Below, piece by piece: positions 8,476 to 16,544 of a DNA stretch of 64,000 nucleotides. Position numbers and translations under genes: made by a program. The stretch lies in contig NZ_CDGG01000001.1 in the NCBI RefSeq assembly GCF_000821065.1, positions 1,736,001-1,800,000 of the forward strand, written 5' to 3'. Numbering within the stretch: position 1 is the first letter of the stretch; each line of letters starts with the position of its first letter. This DNA comes from Oceanobacillus oncorhynchi. GTDB lineage: Bacteria > Bacillota > Bacilli > Bacillales > Amphibacillaceae. Below the pieces are notes generated by a model. The model was not told the DNA's origin, ran no database searches, and saw only the letters and a program-made list of their open reading frames with translations.

Positions 8476-8970
8476 ATGCAAAATGAAAAGTTTTCTATTT
8501 TTTTAACCATTGTAAAACAGCTTAATCAGAAAGAAATTACTCCTCTATTAATGGGGTCTGTAGGTTTAGAAATAGTTACAGGGGAAAACTGGGAGGCGCA
8601 GGACCTGGATATACACGTTCCCGGTGATAAAAGAGGATGGGAGATTCCGCCAGAACAAGCTATCTATGATTGGGACGACATTATGAAGGCCATGCTATCT
8701 CTGGGATACAGCTTTGTTGATCTGCATGAGCATGAATTTGAAAAGGATGGGCTGGCTGTTGGGTTCGGTATTATGGACACATTGCCGGACTTTGCGGGGA
8801 TATCGCTTGAGGAATTAGAACTCCATCAGCAAGGAGATGCGACGTATTATCTTTTAACATCTGAGCAATATTTGAAAGTGTATGAGGCTTCCTTTAAGGA
8901 CAGCTATCGTGCGAACAAAAATAACCAGAAAGATAAAAAGAAAATAGCTTATCTGCGTGACTTGATTTGA
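8476..8970 (+). CDS. Small protein with nucleotidyltransferase-like motif, function unknown
   Basis: A 164-residue soluble protein. LLMGSVGLEIVTGENWEAQDLDIHV near residues 25-50 has the G-S-x-G-L ... D-x-D arrangement of minimal nucleotidyltransferase folds, although spacing is not diagnostic. The rest is rich in acidic and aromatic residues and ends in a lysine-rich helix. GGGAGATG lies eight bases before the ATG. The gap of 30 bases from the HAD gene suggests co-transcription. I do not recognise a named family with confidence. Confidence 0.6.
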   Translation: MQNEKFSIFLTIVKQLNQKEITPLLMGSVGLEIVTGENWEAQDLDIHVPGDKRGWEIPPEQAIYDWDDIMKAMLSLGYSFVDLHEHEFEKDGLAVGFGIMDTLPDFAGISLEELELHQQGDATYYLLTSEQYLKVYEASFKDSYRANKNNQKDKKKIAYLRDLI

Positions 8971-9373
8971 AGAGGATTGCTGTTTCTATTAAAATATAGC
9001 TCTATCCCTAACTATATTCTAGGGCCACAAAAAATAATCCCTCGTATGCTTTAGCGGGCGTTTGAGGGATTATTCAATAACTCAGCGCTACTCATTATGA
9101 TGAAGTAGTCTATTGTAAAAACCGTTCGGTGTACCAGCACCGGACGTATATTCATTTATATTTTAAGAATACGCTATAAATATAAAAATGGAAAGATTAG
9201 GAGATGTGTATCTTTAAACACTTTTACATACATTTATGAACGTTCTGTTCATAATAGCCCTTCCTCTTCCTATAAAGTTAACTATATTGTGTCAGTTATC
9301 ATGTGAATATAGGAAAAAGCATCGCCGTCCCGTATAATACAAGACAAGAAATCCTATTTGGAGCGTGAATTTC
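8971..9373. other. Gap holding a terminator hairpin at 9033-9074
   Basis: AATAATCCCTC (9033-9043) pairs perfectly with GAGGGATTATT (9064-9074) around a 20-nt loop; this probably ends the HAD/nucleotidyltransferase transcript. A weaker hairpin (CGGTG...CACCG) lies near 9126-9144. The rest is the promoter region of the lipoprotein gene at 9374; no further gene is seen. Confidence 0.65.
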
Positions 9374-9910
9374 ATGAAGAAAAAAATAATCCTGGTCTTG
9401 TTTGGATTGTTGGTTTTATTAACTGCCTGCAGTGGAGAAGAGGATAACCCCGAAGAAAATACACTGGACGAAACCGGGGATATCAAGGAATTAGTCCATC
9501 ATTATAGTACAGAAGAAATTGTTGACGAGAATGCATCGATTACTTCCGAGCAGCTGATTGTAACAAATGATGAGGGAGAGGAGGAAGCAGTATATGATTT
9601 GCCGGAGGATGAATTTTTTGTTTCGATAGCTCCCTTTGAACAGCAGACGCATCCTTGTGAAATTCATAGTTTAACAGGGTGTCAGGGAGAAATGGTTCAG
9701 GAAGAATTCGAGGTTTATATTGAAAACGCAGCGGGCGATGTGGTTATAGATGAACCCATGCAGACAGAAGAAAATGGCTTTATTGATCTATGGCTTCCTC
9801 GAGATGAAACCTATACGGTGGAAATCAAACAGGATGGAAAAGAAGTAACATCAGAAATCAGTACATTTCAGGATGATTTCACCTGTATCACAACGATGCA
9901 ATTAATATAA
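9374..9910 (+). CDS. CueP-like copper-binding lipoprotein
   Basis: A 178-residue lipoprotein: MKKKIILVLFGLLVLLTAC gives a type II signal with lipobox LTAC at Cys19, followed by an acidic linker. The C-terminal domain has HPCEIHSLTGCQGEM, NGFIDLWLPRD, and a final STFQDDFTCITTMQL, the conserved features of the CueP family, whose Cys and His residues bind copper in the periplasm of Salmonella. Here the protein would be anchored outside the cytoplasmic membrane. No copper ATPase or chaperone gene is adjacent, so it is an orphan. GTG at 9365 is in frame, but the spacing from GGAG favours ATG 9374. Confidence 0.82.
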   Translation: MKKKIILVLFGLLVLLTACSGEEDNPEENTLDETGDIKELVHHYSTEEIVDENASITSEQLIVTNDEGEEEAVYDLPEDEFFVSIAPFEQQTHPCEIHSLTGCQGEMVQEEFEVYIENAAGDVVIDEPMQTEENGFIDLWLPRDETYTVEIKQDGKEVTSEISTFQDDFTCITTMQLI

Positions 9911-9924
9911 GTTATTGAGATGAA

Positions 9925-9955
9925 GGCTGTCTGGAGTATCCAGGCAGCCTGTTTT
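9925..9955 (+). terminator. Terminator after the CueP-like gene
   Basis: GGCTGTCTGG pairs with CCAGGCAGCC (one G-U pair) around a 5-nt loop and is followed by GTTTT. Confidence 0.75.
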
Positions 9956-9982
9956 GATGCCAAGGCAAAATGAGTTTGCAGG

Positions 9983-10897
9983 TTATTCTACTTTATTTTT
10001 TGTTTTTAAATAATGTTTTTGACAATAGCTGATGACAAAGCTGCGAAATGCGCTGGTTGCCGGGGATAGATAATCGTTTTTTCTGGCAGCCATATAGATA
10101 AACCGGTGATAAACAGGTTTTTTTATGTTAATGACTTTAACCGGAAAATGAGAAAGCGCCCCAATATTCGGAATCACGGCAATTCCATAATTGGCTGCGA
10201 CCAGCCCGGCCATGGCATTATCTTCTTCCACTTCACAAATAATTTCAGGAGTTAAATTTACTTTATGAAATAATTCATCAACGATGGGACGCAGCCCGCT
10301 GTTTTGGTTGAAATAAACATAGGGATAGCTGGCTGTCTCCTCTAAATCAATACTTTCTCTGCCTGCTAAAGGATGATTTTCTGCAACAATTAATACAAGC
10401 TCCTGCTCTGCAACGGGTGTAAATTCAATGTCAGGCTCATTGTATTTCATCGAACAGAAGGCAATATCGTACATATTTTCTTTTAGATTTTGAATTATAT
10501 TTTTGGTGGTTCCCTGATAAAAAGAAAAAGAGATATTTTTATAGGCACCTTGTTCCGAGAAGTTCTTAATCAATTCTGGAATGAAATAAGGCCCCAGCGT
10601 ATAAATAAACGCCAGATCAATGACTCCATGAGACGGACTTGTCAGTTCACGCAGCTTTTTTTCTCCTCTTTCCAGTTCAGCCAGTGACCTTTCTACATAT
10701 TCAAGAAAAAAATGACCGTATTTTGTTAAACGAATATTTCTGCCTTGCTTTTCAAATAAATAGACACCAAGATACTTTTCCAGCTCTGTAATGGCGTAAC
10801 TTAATGTCGGCTGAGAAATGGAAAGCTTATTCGCTGTGTTGGTAAGGTGTTCACTGTGCGCCAGTTCTCTGAAATAGTGAAGCTGTTTCAAATTCAT
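9983..10897 (-). CDS. LysR family regulator of the shikimate/quinate cluster
   Basis: A 304-residue LysR protein: the N-terminal winged helix (LTNTANKLSISQPTLSYAI about residues 18-36) is followed by a two-lobed periplasmic-binding-like effector domain. It resembles the CitR/CynR-like branch. An ATG two codons upstream sits directly against GGAGG, so the second ATG at 10897 (seven-base spacing) is preferred. It is divergent from the Old Yellow Enzyme-type gene, and the shared region carries a LysR-type box and a promoter with a consensus -10 but poor -35. That is the arrangement of a LysR activator of the divergent catabolic operon; the inducer is probably a pathway intermediate (inference). 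Confidence 0.88.
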   Translation of the reverse strand: MNLKQLHYFRELAHSEHLTNTANKLSISQPTLSYAITELEKYLGVYLFEKQGRNIRLTKYGHFFLEYVERSLAELERGEKKLRELTSPSHGVIDLAFIYTLGPYFIPELIKNFSEQGAYKNISFSFYQGTTKNIIQNLKENMYDIAFCSMKYNEPDIEFTPVAEQELVLIVAENHPLAGRESIDLEETASYPYVYFNQNSGLRPIVDELFHKVNLTPEIICEVEEDNAMAGLVAANYGIAVIPNIGALSHFPVKVINIKKPVYHRFIYMAARKNDYLSPATSAFRSFVISYCQKHYLKTKNKVE

Positions 10898-10951
10898 TTT
10901 CATTCCTCCATTCGTTTCGGAGCGTTCTATATATTTATTATGCTATGATTC

Positions 10952-11016
10952 ATAGATAAAATCTATTGATTTGTCGAAAAAACCTATTAGATTTATGAAT
11001 TAGTATCTAATATAAT
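10952..11016 (+). promoter_or_regulatory. LysR box and activated promoter of the flavoenzyme operon
   Basis: ATAGATAAAATCTAT (10952-10966) is an inverted repeat with the T-N11-A spacing of LysR sites. TATAAT lies at 11011-11016 with a poor -35 (TAGATT). If transcription begins near 11023, the box is centred near -64, the standard recognition position for LysR activators. Confidence 0.6.
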
Positions 11017-11072
11017 AAAGGTGTAAAGGAAATCAAGGAACAAAAGGCAAGGTAAAAAATTTTTAAAACAAC

Positions 11073-11090
11073 TTGTGAAATATTTCACAA
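11073..11090. promoter_or_regulatory. Rex operator
   Basis: TTGTGAAATATTTCACAA is a perfect 18-bp palindrome and an exact match to the Gram-positive Rex consensus TTGTGAANNNNTTCACAA. It lies between the promoter and the flavoenzyme start, a road-block position. Rex senses the NADH/NAD+ ratio and represses NADH-consuming pathways when NAD+ is high. A Crp/Fnr site (TGTGA-N6-TCACA) would look similar; the outer TT/AA and inner AA/TT favour Rex. Confidence 0.75.
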
Positions 11091-11113
11091 AATAATAAAA
11101 TGGAGGTATTATA

Positions 11114-13144
11114 ATGAGTGTATATGAACATATTTTTCAACCGTTAACTGTCAGAAGGATGACGATACCGAACCGAATCATTATGCCGCCGATGGGAACA
11201 AATTTCGCCGAAGTAGACGGATCGATGAACGACGAGCATATAACGTATTATGAGCAGAGAGCAAAGGGAGGGACTGGATTAATTATAGTCGAAAACGCTT
11301 GTGTTTCTTTTCCAATGGGATCGAACGGAACAACACAGCTTCGTATTGACCATGATAAATTTATTCCCAGATTATATAAATTGACAGAAACATTGCATAA
11401 ACACGGGACACAAGCAGCTATTCAAATCAATCATGCAGGAGCATCTGCTGTGCCGGACAGAATTGGACACCAGCCGGTATCTGCTTCCAATATCCCTTCG
11501 AAATCAGGAGGGGCTGTTCCAAGACCACTGGAAAAAGAAGAAATTCTTGGAATTGTTGAAGACTATGGTAAATCAGCTAAACGTGTGGTTGCTGCCGGAT
11601 TTGATGCAATTGAAATCCATGCCGGACATTCCTATCTTCTGAATCAATTCTTATCACCAATCTATAATAAACGGACCGATGAATTTGGAGGAAGCTATGA
11701 AAACAGAGCACGGTTCCCGCGGATGGTCATCGACCGTATTCGTCAGGAGGTCGGTCCGCATTTCCCTATCAGTCTCCGGGTAAGTGCCGACGAATTTGTA
11801 GAGGGTGGCAATACATTAGAAGATATCCTGCATATCCTGGAATATTTAGATGATGAAGTAGACATCTTTAACGTATCAGCGGCAGTGAATGATACCATCC
11901 AATATCAAATCGATGAAATGAATTTAGCGGATGGCTGGCGTTCTTATATGGCAAAAGCAGTGCGGGAAAAATTCCATAAAACGACGATTACAACAGGAAA
12001 TGTCCGTCAGCCGCTGACAGCAGAAAAAATTCTGGCAGAAGGCGATGCAGACTTGATTGGAATGGGACGCGGCTTGATTGCAGATCCGAACTGGGTCAAT
12101 AAAGTAAAAGACAGCCAGGAGGATATGCTCCGAAAATGTATTTCATGTAATATCGGCTGTGCCGGTCATCGTATCGCTCTGAACCGTCCAATAAGATGTA
12201 CGGTGAACCCGGATTTATTTGGCGGCGATGCATATAAGGATAGAAAAGTGAAGAAGGACGTAACGGTTGTTGTGATTGGCGGCGGAACAACAGGGCTGGA
12301 AGCAGCATGTACAGCCGCGGAAGTAGGATGTAAAACATTTCTTATCGAAGAAAAAGCAGAATTAGGCGGTTTGGCGAAAGAGATTTCCAAACTTCCTGAT
12401 AAAAAACGAATTTTAGATTTTCCAGAATATATGGAAAAAAGAGCAGAGCAATTAGATAATTTAACAATATTAACAAATTCAAGAGCAACTATTGCGTTAG
12501 TGGAAAGCCTAAATCCCGATATTATTGTTAATGCTACAGGATCTAAGCCGTTGTTGCCACCGATTGAAGGTCTTCATGATCGTATTGATAAGGAAAACAG
12601 CAGCATTTATTCTATTGCTAAACTGCTTCAGTATATTGATGAATTTGAAGCACAGCATTTAGAAGGAAAGAAAATCGCTGTAGTTGGCGGCGGTGCTGTC
12701 GGTCTGGATGTGGTGGAATTCTTCAGCAAACGAGGCAGCGATGTCAGCATGATAGAAATGATGCCGGCAGTTGGCGCAGGCCTAGACCATATTACAAAAA
12801 TTTCAATGATGACCATGCTGAAGGATTATGAGGTCGATGTTCGAACTGAAACAGCTTTGACGAAAGTAGAAGACAATTCTTTCCAAATCAAACATCAAGA
12901 CGAAGAAGAACAAATGGCATTTGATTATGGATTTATCTGTCTGGGAATGCGTCCTGAAAATAAAGAAGTTCCAGAATTACAGCAATATTTCCAAGCAAAT
13001 CATGTGGAAGTCGTAAATATCGGAGACAGCTGGGGCGCCAGAAAAATTATGGACGGCACACGTGAAGGAAGAAATATTCTTACAACATTAGAGAAAATAG
13101 GTGCTTTTGAAGTACCAGAGAAGAAAGAAGCGATTCCTTTTTAA
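11114..13144 (+). CDS. Old Yellow Enzyme-type NADH:flavin oxidoreductase with 4Fe-4S cluster
   Basis: A 676-residue enzyme of the 2,4-dienoyl-CoA reductase / 2-enoate reductase / BaiCD group. Residues 1 to about 340 form the FMN-binding TIM barrel (NRIIMPPMGTNFA, EIHAGHSYLLNQFLSP, GMGRGLIADP). Cys342, Cys345, Cys349 and Cys362 form the C-x2-C-x3-C-x12-C iron-sulfur motif. FAD and NAD(P) Rossmann motifs follow (VIGGGTTGLEAA near 388, AVVGGGAVGLD near 520). It should use NADH to reduce an activated C=C bond. The next genes encode dehydroquinase and quinate/shikimate dehydrogenase, so an alicyclic enoate such as dehydroshikimate or shikimate is a likely substrate (inference). Confidence 0.9.
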   Translation: MSVYEHIFQPLTVRRMTIPNRIIMPPMGTNFAEVDGSMNDEHITYYEQRAKGGTGLIIVENACVSFPMGSNGTTQLRIDHDKFIPRLYKLTETLHKHGTQAAIQINHAGASAVPDRIGHQPVSASNIPSKSGGAVPRPLEKEEILGIVEDYGKSAKRVVAAGFDAIEIHAGHSYLLNQFLSPIYNKRTDEFGGSYENRARFPRMVIDRIRQEVGPHFPISLRVSADEFVEGGNTLEDILHILEYLDDEVDIFNVSAAVNDTIQYQIDEMNLADGWRSYMAKAVREKFHKTTITTGNVRQPLTAEKILAEGDADLIGMGRGLIADPNWVNKVKDSQEDMLRKCISCNIGCAGHRIALNRPIRCTVNPDLFGGDAYKDRKVKKDVTVVVIGGGTTGLEAACTAAEVGCKTFLIEEKAELGGLAKEISKLPDKKRILDFPEYMEKRAEQLDNLTILTNSRATIALVESLNPDIIVNATGSKPLLPPIEGLHDRIDKENSSIYSIAKLLQYIDEFEAQHLEGKKIAVVGGGAVGLDVVEFFSKRGSDVSMIEMMPAVGAGLDHITKISMMTMLKDYEVDVRTETALTKVEDNSFQIKHQDEEEQMAFDYGFICLGMRPENKEVPELQQYFQANHVEVVNIGDSWGARKIMDGTREGRNILTTLEKIGAFEVPEKKEAIPF

Positions 13145-13180
13145 AGGATTCCTAATTATTCATCCCAAGGAGGAGAAAAA

Positions 13181-13945
13181 ATGATCAAAGCTGTGGAAGT
13201 AAAAAATATTCGTATCGGTGAAGGGATGCCAAAGATTTGCATCCCGATGGTTGGTAAGACGGTTGACCAATTGATAGAAGAAGCAGATTTTCTGAAAAGC
13301 TTGGAATGTGATGTCGTTGAATGGCGTGTTGATTTTTTTGAACAGGTTGAGGATATCGCAAAAGTAAAAGAAGCCCTTACGGAGATACGTAAGGTGCTTC
13401 CGGAGATGCCTCTGATATTTACTTTTCGCAGCTTCAAAGAAGGTGGAGAAAAAGAGGTTTCCGTTGATTATTATTTACAACTGAACCGTGAAATGTCCCG
13501 AACAGGGCAGATTGATATCGTTGATGTCGAGTTGTTCAATCAACCCGAAGATGTAAAACAAATCATCGAAGCCGCGCATGAACATGGTGTATTTGTTATC
13601 ATATCCAACCATGATTTTAACAAGACGCCAGATAAGAAAGAAATCATAACCAGACTTTGCCGGGCTCAAGAGCTGGGCGGCGATTTACCGAAGATTGCTG
13701 TTATGCCGGAAACAACGGCAGACGTACTGACATTATTGGATGCTACGAGAGAAATGAAGGAGAAATTTGCTGACAGGCCGATTATTACAATGTCGATGGC
13801 AGGAAAAGGAGTCATTAGCCGTCTCGCTGGGGAAGTATTTGGCTCTGCATTAACATTTGGTGCGGCAAATAAAGCATCAGCGCCCGGACAGGTTGCAGCG
13901 GCGGAATTAAAACAGACGTTGCATCTGCTGCATCAGAGTTTATAA
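13181..13945 (+). CDS. aroD: Type I 3-dehydroquinate dehydratase
   Basis: A 254-residue class I dehydroquinase. The Schiff-base lysine is Lys171 (LPKIAVMP) and the general base is His144 (ISNHDF); the closing SMAGKGVISRLAGEVFG loop is also conserved. It interconverts 3-dehydroquinate and 3-dehydroshikimate. AAGGAGGAG lies before the ATG, 36 bases after the flavoenzyme stop. Clustering with a YdiB-type dehydrogenase, two carriers and a LysR regulator, away from any other aro gene, points to a catabolic role and not aromatic biosynthesis. Confidence 0.93.
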   Translation: MIKAVEVKNIRIGEGMPKICIPMVGKTVDQLIEEADFLKSLECDVVEWRVDFFEQVEDIAKVKEALTEIRKVLPEMPLIFTFRSFKEGGEKEVSVDYYLQLNREMSRTGQIDIVDVELFNQPEDVKQIIEAAHEHGVFVIISNHDFNKTPDKKEIITRLCRAQELGGDLPKIAVMPETTADVLTLLDATREMKEKFADRPIITMSMAGKGVISRLAGEVFGSALTFGAANKASAPGQVAAAELKQTLHLLHQSL

Positions 13946-14011
13946 AATAAAAACCCAGTTAACCAGGATAAGGTGCTTCCTAATAAAAAAATGGGATTAT
14001 TGCAGTTATTC

Positions 14012-14029
14012 ATGTGAAATATTTCACAA
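14012..14029. promoter_or_regulatory. Second Rex-type operator
   Basis: ATGTGAAATATTTCACAA matches the Rex consensus with one mismatch at the first base and contains a perfect 16-bp palindrome identical to the core of the site at 11073. It lies 84 bases before the dehydrogenase start. No clear -35 is visible next to possible -10 sequences (TATAGG, TAAAAT near 14056-14067). Confidence 0.65.
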
Positions 14030-14113
14030 ATGTAGTGGGGCATTAGAGTGTAGTGTATAGGTAAAATAGAAAAAATCAATGGTATGTTATCAAAAATTCA
14101 GGAGGGAATTAAC

Positions 14114-14989
14114 ATGACAGATCAAGGCAGAATCGACGGAAGAACAAAATTGATTGGACTGACAGCAACACCTATTGGACATTCTTTATCTCCGGCAATG
14201 CATAATATGTCATTTCGGGAACTGGGACTAAATTATGTCTATATGGCATTTGAGGTAGATAACAAGCAGCTGGAGGATGTTGTCACCGGGTTCCGGGCCT
14301 TAAACCTGCGCGGATTTAATGTTTCCATGCCGAACAAAACAAAAATACTTCCATTACTGGATGAATTAACAGATGGAGCGCGTTTTGCTGGTGCTGTGAA
14401 TACCGTATTAAATGATAATGGCAAATTAATAGCTTATAACACAGATGGGATCGGCTATTTTCGCAGCTTGAAAGAAAATCATATCGATGTAAAAGGAAAG
14501 AAAATCACCCTTTTGGGAGCCGGTGGGGCTGCAACGGCAATTGCTATCCAGGCAGCTCTGGAAGGAGTAAAAGAAATTTCCATTTTTAATCGAGACGATG
14601 AATATTTTAACCGGGCGGAAAATAATACGGTGATTATCAATGAAAAAATGGAAGGGGACTGTATAGCAAATGTGTATCGGTTAGAAGATAAAGAAACGTT
14701 AAAAGAGGAAATTGCAGCAAGTGATATTTTAACAAATGCAACAGGTGTTGGAATGAAACCGCTTGAAGGGCAAGCCTTAGTTCCCGACCCTTCTTGGCTG
14801 CGTCCGGAATTGATTGTTTCCGATGTGGTCTATATCCCGAGAAAAACAAAGCTGTTGGAGATGGCGGAGTCCGTTGGCTGTCAGGCAATCAATGGTCTTG
14901 GGATGATGCTTTGGCAGGGCGCTGCCGCATTCGAATTGTGGACAGGTCAGGAAATGCCGGTTGAATATGTGAAAAATCAAATGTTTTGA
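14114..14989 (+). CDS. ydiB: Quinate/shikimate dehydrogenase, YdiB type
   Basis: A 291-residue member of the AroE fold. Substrate motif GHSLSPAMHN, catalytic Lys75 (SMPNKT) and Asp111 (NTDGIG), nucleotide loop LLGAGGAATA, then FNRDDEYF, where an Asp (about 161) replaces the NADP-specific NRT of biosynthetic AroE, suggesting NAD use as in E. coli YdiB. The C-terminal GMKPLEG ... MLLWQGA-like GMMLWQGAAAFELWTGQ is also YdiB-like. It would oxidise or reduce quinate/shikimate at C3. GGAGGGAATTAAC precedes the ATG at 14114; an upstream in-frame ATG at 14084 lacks a site. It has its own regulatory region with a Rex operator. Confidence 0.88.
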   Translation: MTDQGRIDGRTKLIGLTATPIGHSLSPAMHNMSFRELGLNYVYMAFEVDNKQLEDVVTGFRALNLRGFNVSMPNKTKILPLLDELTDGARFAGAVNTVLNDNGKLIAYNTDGIGYFRSLKENHIDVKGKKITLLGAGGAATAIAIQAALEGVKEISIFNRDDEYFNRAENNTVIINEKMEGDCIANVYRLEDKETLKEEIAASDILTNATGVGMKPLEGQALVPDPSWLRPELIVSDVVYIPRKTKLLEMAESVGCQAINGLGMMLWQGAAAFELWTGQEMPVEYVKNQMF

Positions 14990-15042
14990 TTACGCTGTAC
15001 TGATTTGGAAGGGTAAGTCATCGAAATTCTAAAACCAATCTT

Positions 15043-15077
15043 ATTCTGTGGGAGTTTACGCTCTTCTCCCGCAGAAT
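15043..15077 (+). terminator. Hairpin after the dehydrogenase gene
   Basis: ATTCTGTGGGAG pairs with CTCCCGCAGAAT (one G-U pair) around an 11-nt loop. The T tract after it is weak, so it may be a partial terminator or a processing site between the dehydrogenase and the first carrier. Confidence 0.5.
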
Positions 15078-15139
15078 GAAGTTTCACTTTATATCCAATA
15101 GCAATAAAAAAAGTCCTTCAAATGAGAGGAGAAAAAATC

Positions 15140-16360
15140 ATGAATACGAAAAGATATTATCCAGCTGCATTGGCACTCTATATTACTTTTATTATCCATG
15201 GTATTGGAGTATCTATTCTGGCACAATATAAAGATGAACTGGCAGAGCTGTGGGGAGCAACAACGCTGCCCAATGGCGCGTTGGATGTAAGTATCGTTTT
15301 TACCGTTATTGCTGCATTAGGGCTGGGGCGTCTGATTACGCTGCCAATCTCAGGACCTGTTTCCGATAAATTTGGCAGAAGAGTTTCCAGTCTGATTGGT
15401 GTCGGTTTATATGTATTATTCTTTGTTGGAATCATTTTCGCTCCGAATTTCTATGTTGCTTTTGTCTTTGCCTTATTAGGAGGAGCTGCCAATTCCTTTT
15501 TGGACACCGGAGTTATTCCATCCCTTATGGAGATTTTCGGTAAAAAGGGAAGTATAGCGAATATGTTCACTAAGTTCTCTATATCTATCGGACAGTTTGC
15601 ATTACCTTTTATGATAGGGTTTGTGGCTGCCAGCCAAATGTCATTCCAAACCGTTTTTTACTTTGTAGCGATTCTGCTCGCTATAGACGGTGTGTTGCTG
15701 GCTTTTGTGCCATTACCGCCAAATAGCAGTACCCAAAAGACTGATAAGAACCAGAAGAAAGAAAAAATGAAATTCACAGCGACAAGCGTGGTCATTATTC
15801 TTATTGCATTTACATGTACTTCTACATTCCAGCTCTGGCTGAATGCCAACCAGGAATTAGGAACATTACATGGTATGGAAAATCCAAGCACCATTCAGTC
15901 CTATTATGCCATCGGATCTATTGTTGCTGTATTATTAACGGCTGTTTTCATCAATAAAAAATGGCTCAAACCAGTTCAAGTGCTTATTTTATATCCAGCG
16001 ATATCAGCGGTTATGCTGCTTATTATTTACTTTATAGAAACGCCGGCTATTTTACTGATTGGCGGGTTTATTCTCGGATTCGCTGCAGCTGGCGGAGTAT
16101 TACAGTTAGTAACATCCACAGCAAATGAACTGTTTCCAAAGCATAAAGGAAAAATCACGTCCATTGTTATGATTTCATCCAGTCTGGCTAACTATATTAT
16201 TTTAAGTGCAGCTGGTGTGATTACAAGAGTTGGCGGTGTAGACGGACCAAAATATGTTTTATTGTTTAACTTTGCCATAACAGCTATAGGTGTGTTGCTT
16301 GCAATTTACGTTAATAAAAGATATAAGAAAGAGAATGAAGGTATGGTAGAAGCCGCGTAA
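15140..16360 (+). CDS. MFS transporter, probable alicyclic-acid carrier
   Basis: A 406-residue protein with about twelve membrane segments and a charged central loop (STQKTDKNQKKEKMKF about residue 200). The intracellular loop 2-3 signature GPVSDKFGRR is visible near residue 75. ATG 15140 has GAGGAGAAAAAATC before it; a start six codons upstream overlaps this site. The substrate cannot be read from the sequence; position in the cluster suggests import of quinate, shikimate or a product exchange partner. Confidence 0.83.
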   Translation: MNTKRYYPAALALYITFIIHGIGVSILAQYKDELAELWGATTLPNGALDVSIVFTVIAALGLGRLITLPISGPVSDKFGRRVSSLIGVGLYVLFFVGIIFAPNFYVAFVFALLGGAANSFLDTGVIPSLMEIFGKKGSIANMFTKFSISIGQFALPFMIGFVAASQMSFQTVFYFVAILLAIDGVLLAFVPLPPNSSTQKTDKNQKKEKMKFTATSVVIILIAFTCTSTFQLWLNANQELGTLHGMENPSTIQSYYAIGSIVAVLLTAVFINKKWLKPVQVLILYPAISAVMLLIIYFIETPAILLIGGFILGFAAAGGVLQLVTSTANELFPKHKGKITSIVMISSSLANYIILSAAGVITRVGGVDGPKYVLLFNFAITAIGVLLAIYVNKRYKKENEGMVEAA

Positions 16361-16431
16361 AGCGTGTTACAGTGATTTAAGCACGGTTCTATTTCAAATC
16401 GAATGGAATGGCATAGGAAGCACCATACAGT

Positions 16432-16451
16432 GGGAGAGGGCAGTCTCTCCC
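16432..16451 (+). terminator. Short hairpin between the two carriers
   Basis: GGGAGAG pairs perfectly with CTCTCCC around a 6-nt loop. There is no T run, so it is not a strong terminator; it may stabilise the upstream mRNA. Confidence 0.35.
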
Positions 16452-16544
16452 GTTGGTAAAATGACAGACCCCCAGGGTTGTTCCAGAGGGGATAATTACT
16501 TTGATGGTGAATGAATGGATACTAGCTGAAAAAGGTGATGCAAA

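Noticed and set aside
11073..14029. The two TGTGAAATATTTCACA palindromes as Crp/Fnr sites for the regulator at 6953
   Set aside because: The half-site also fits Crp/Fnr, but the outer TT/AA and inner AA/TT match Rex better and the redox enzymes downstream suit Rex. Not fully excluded.
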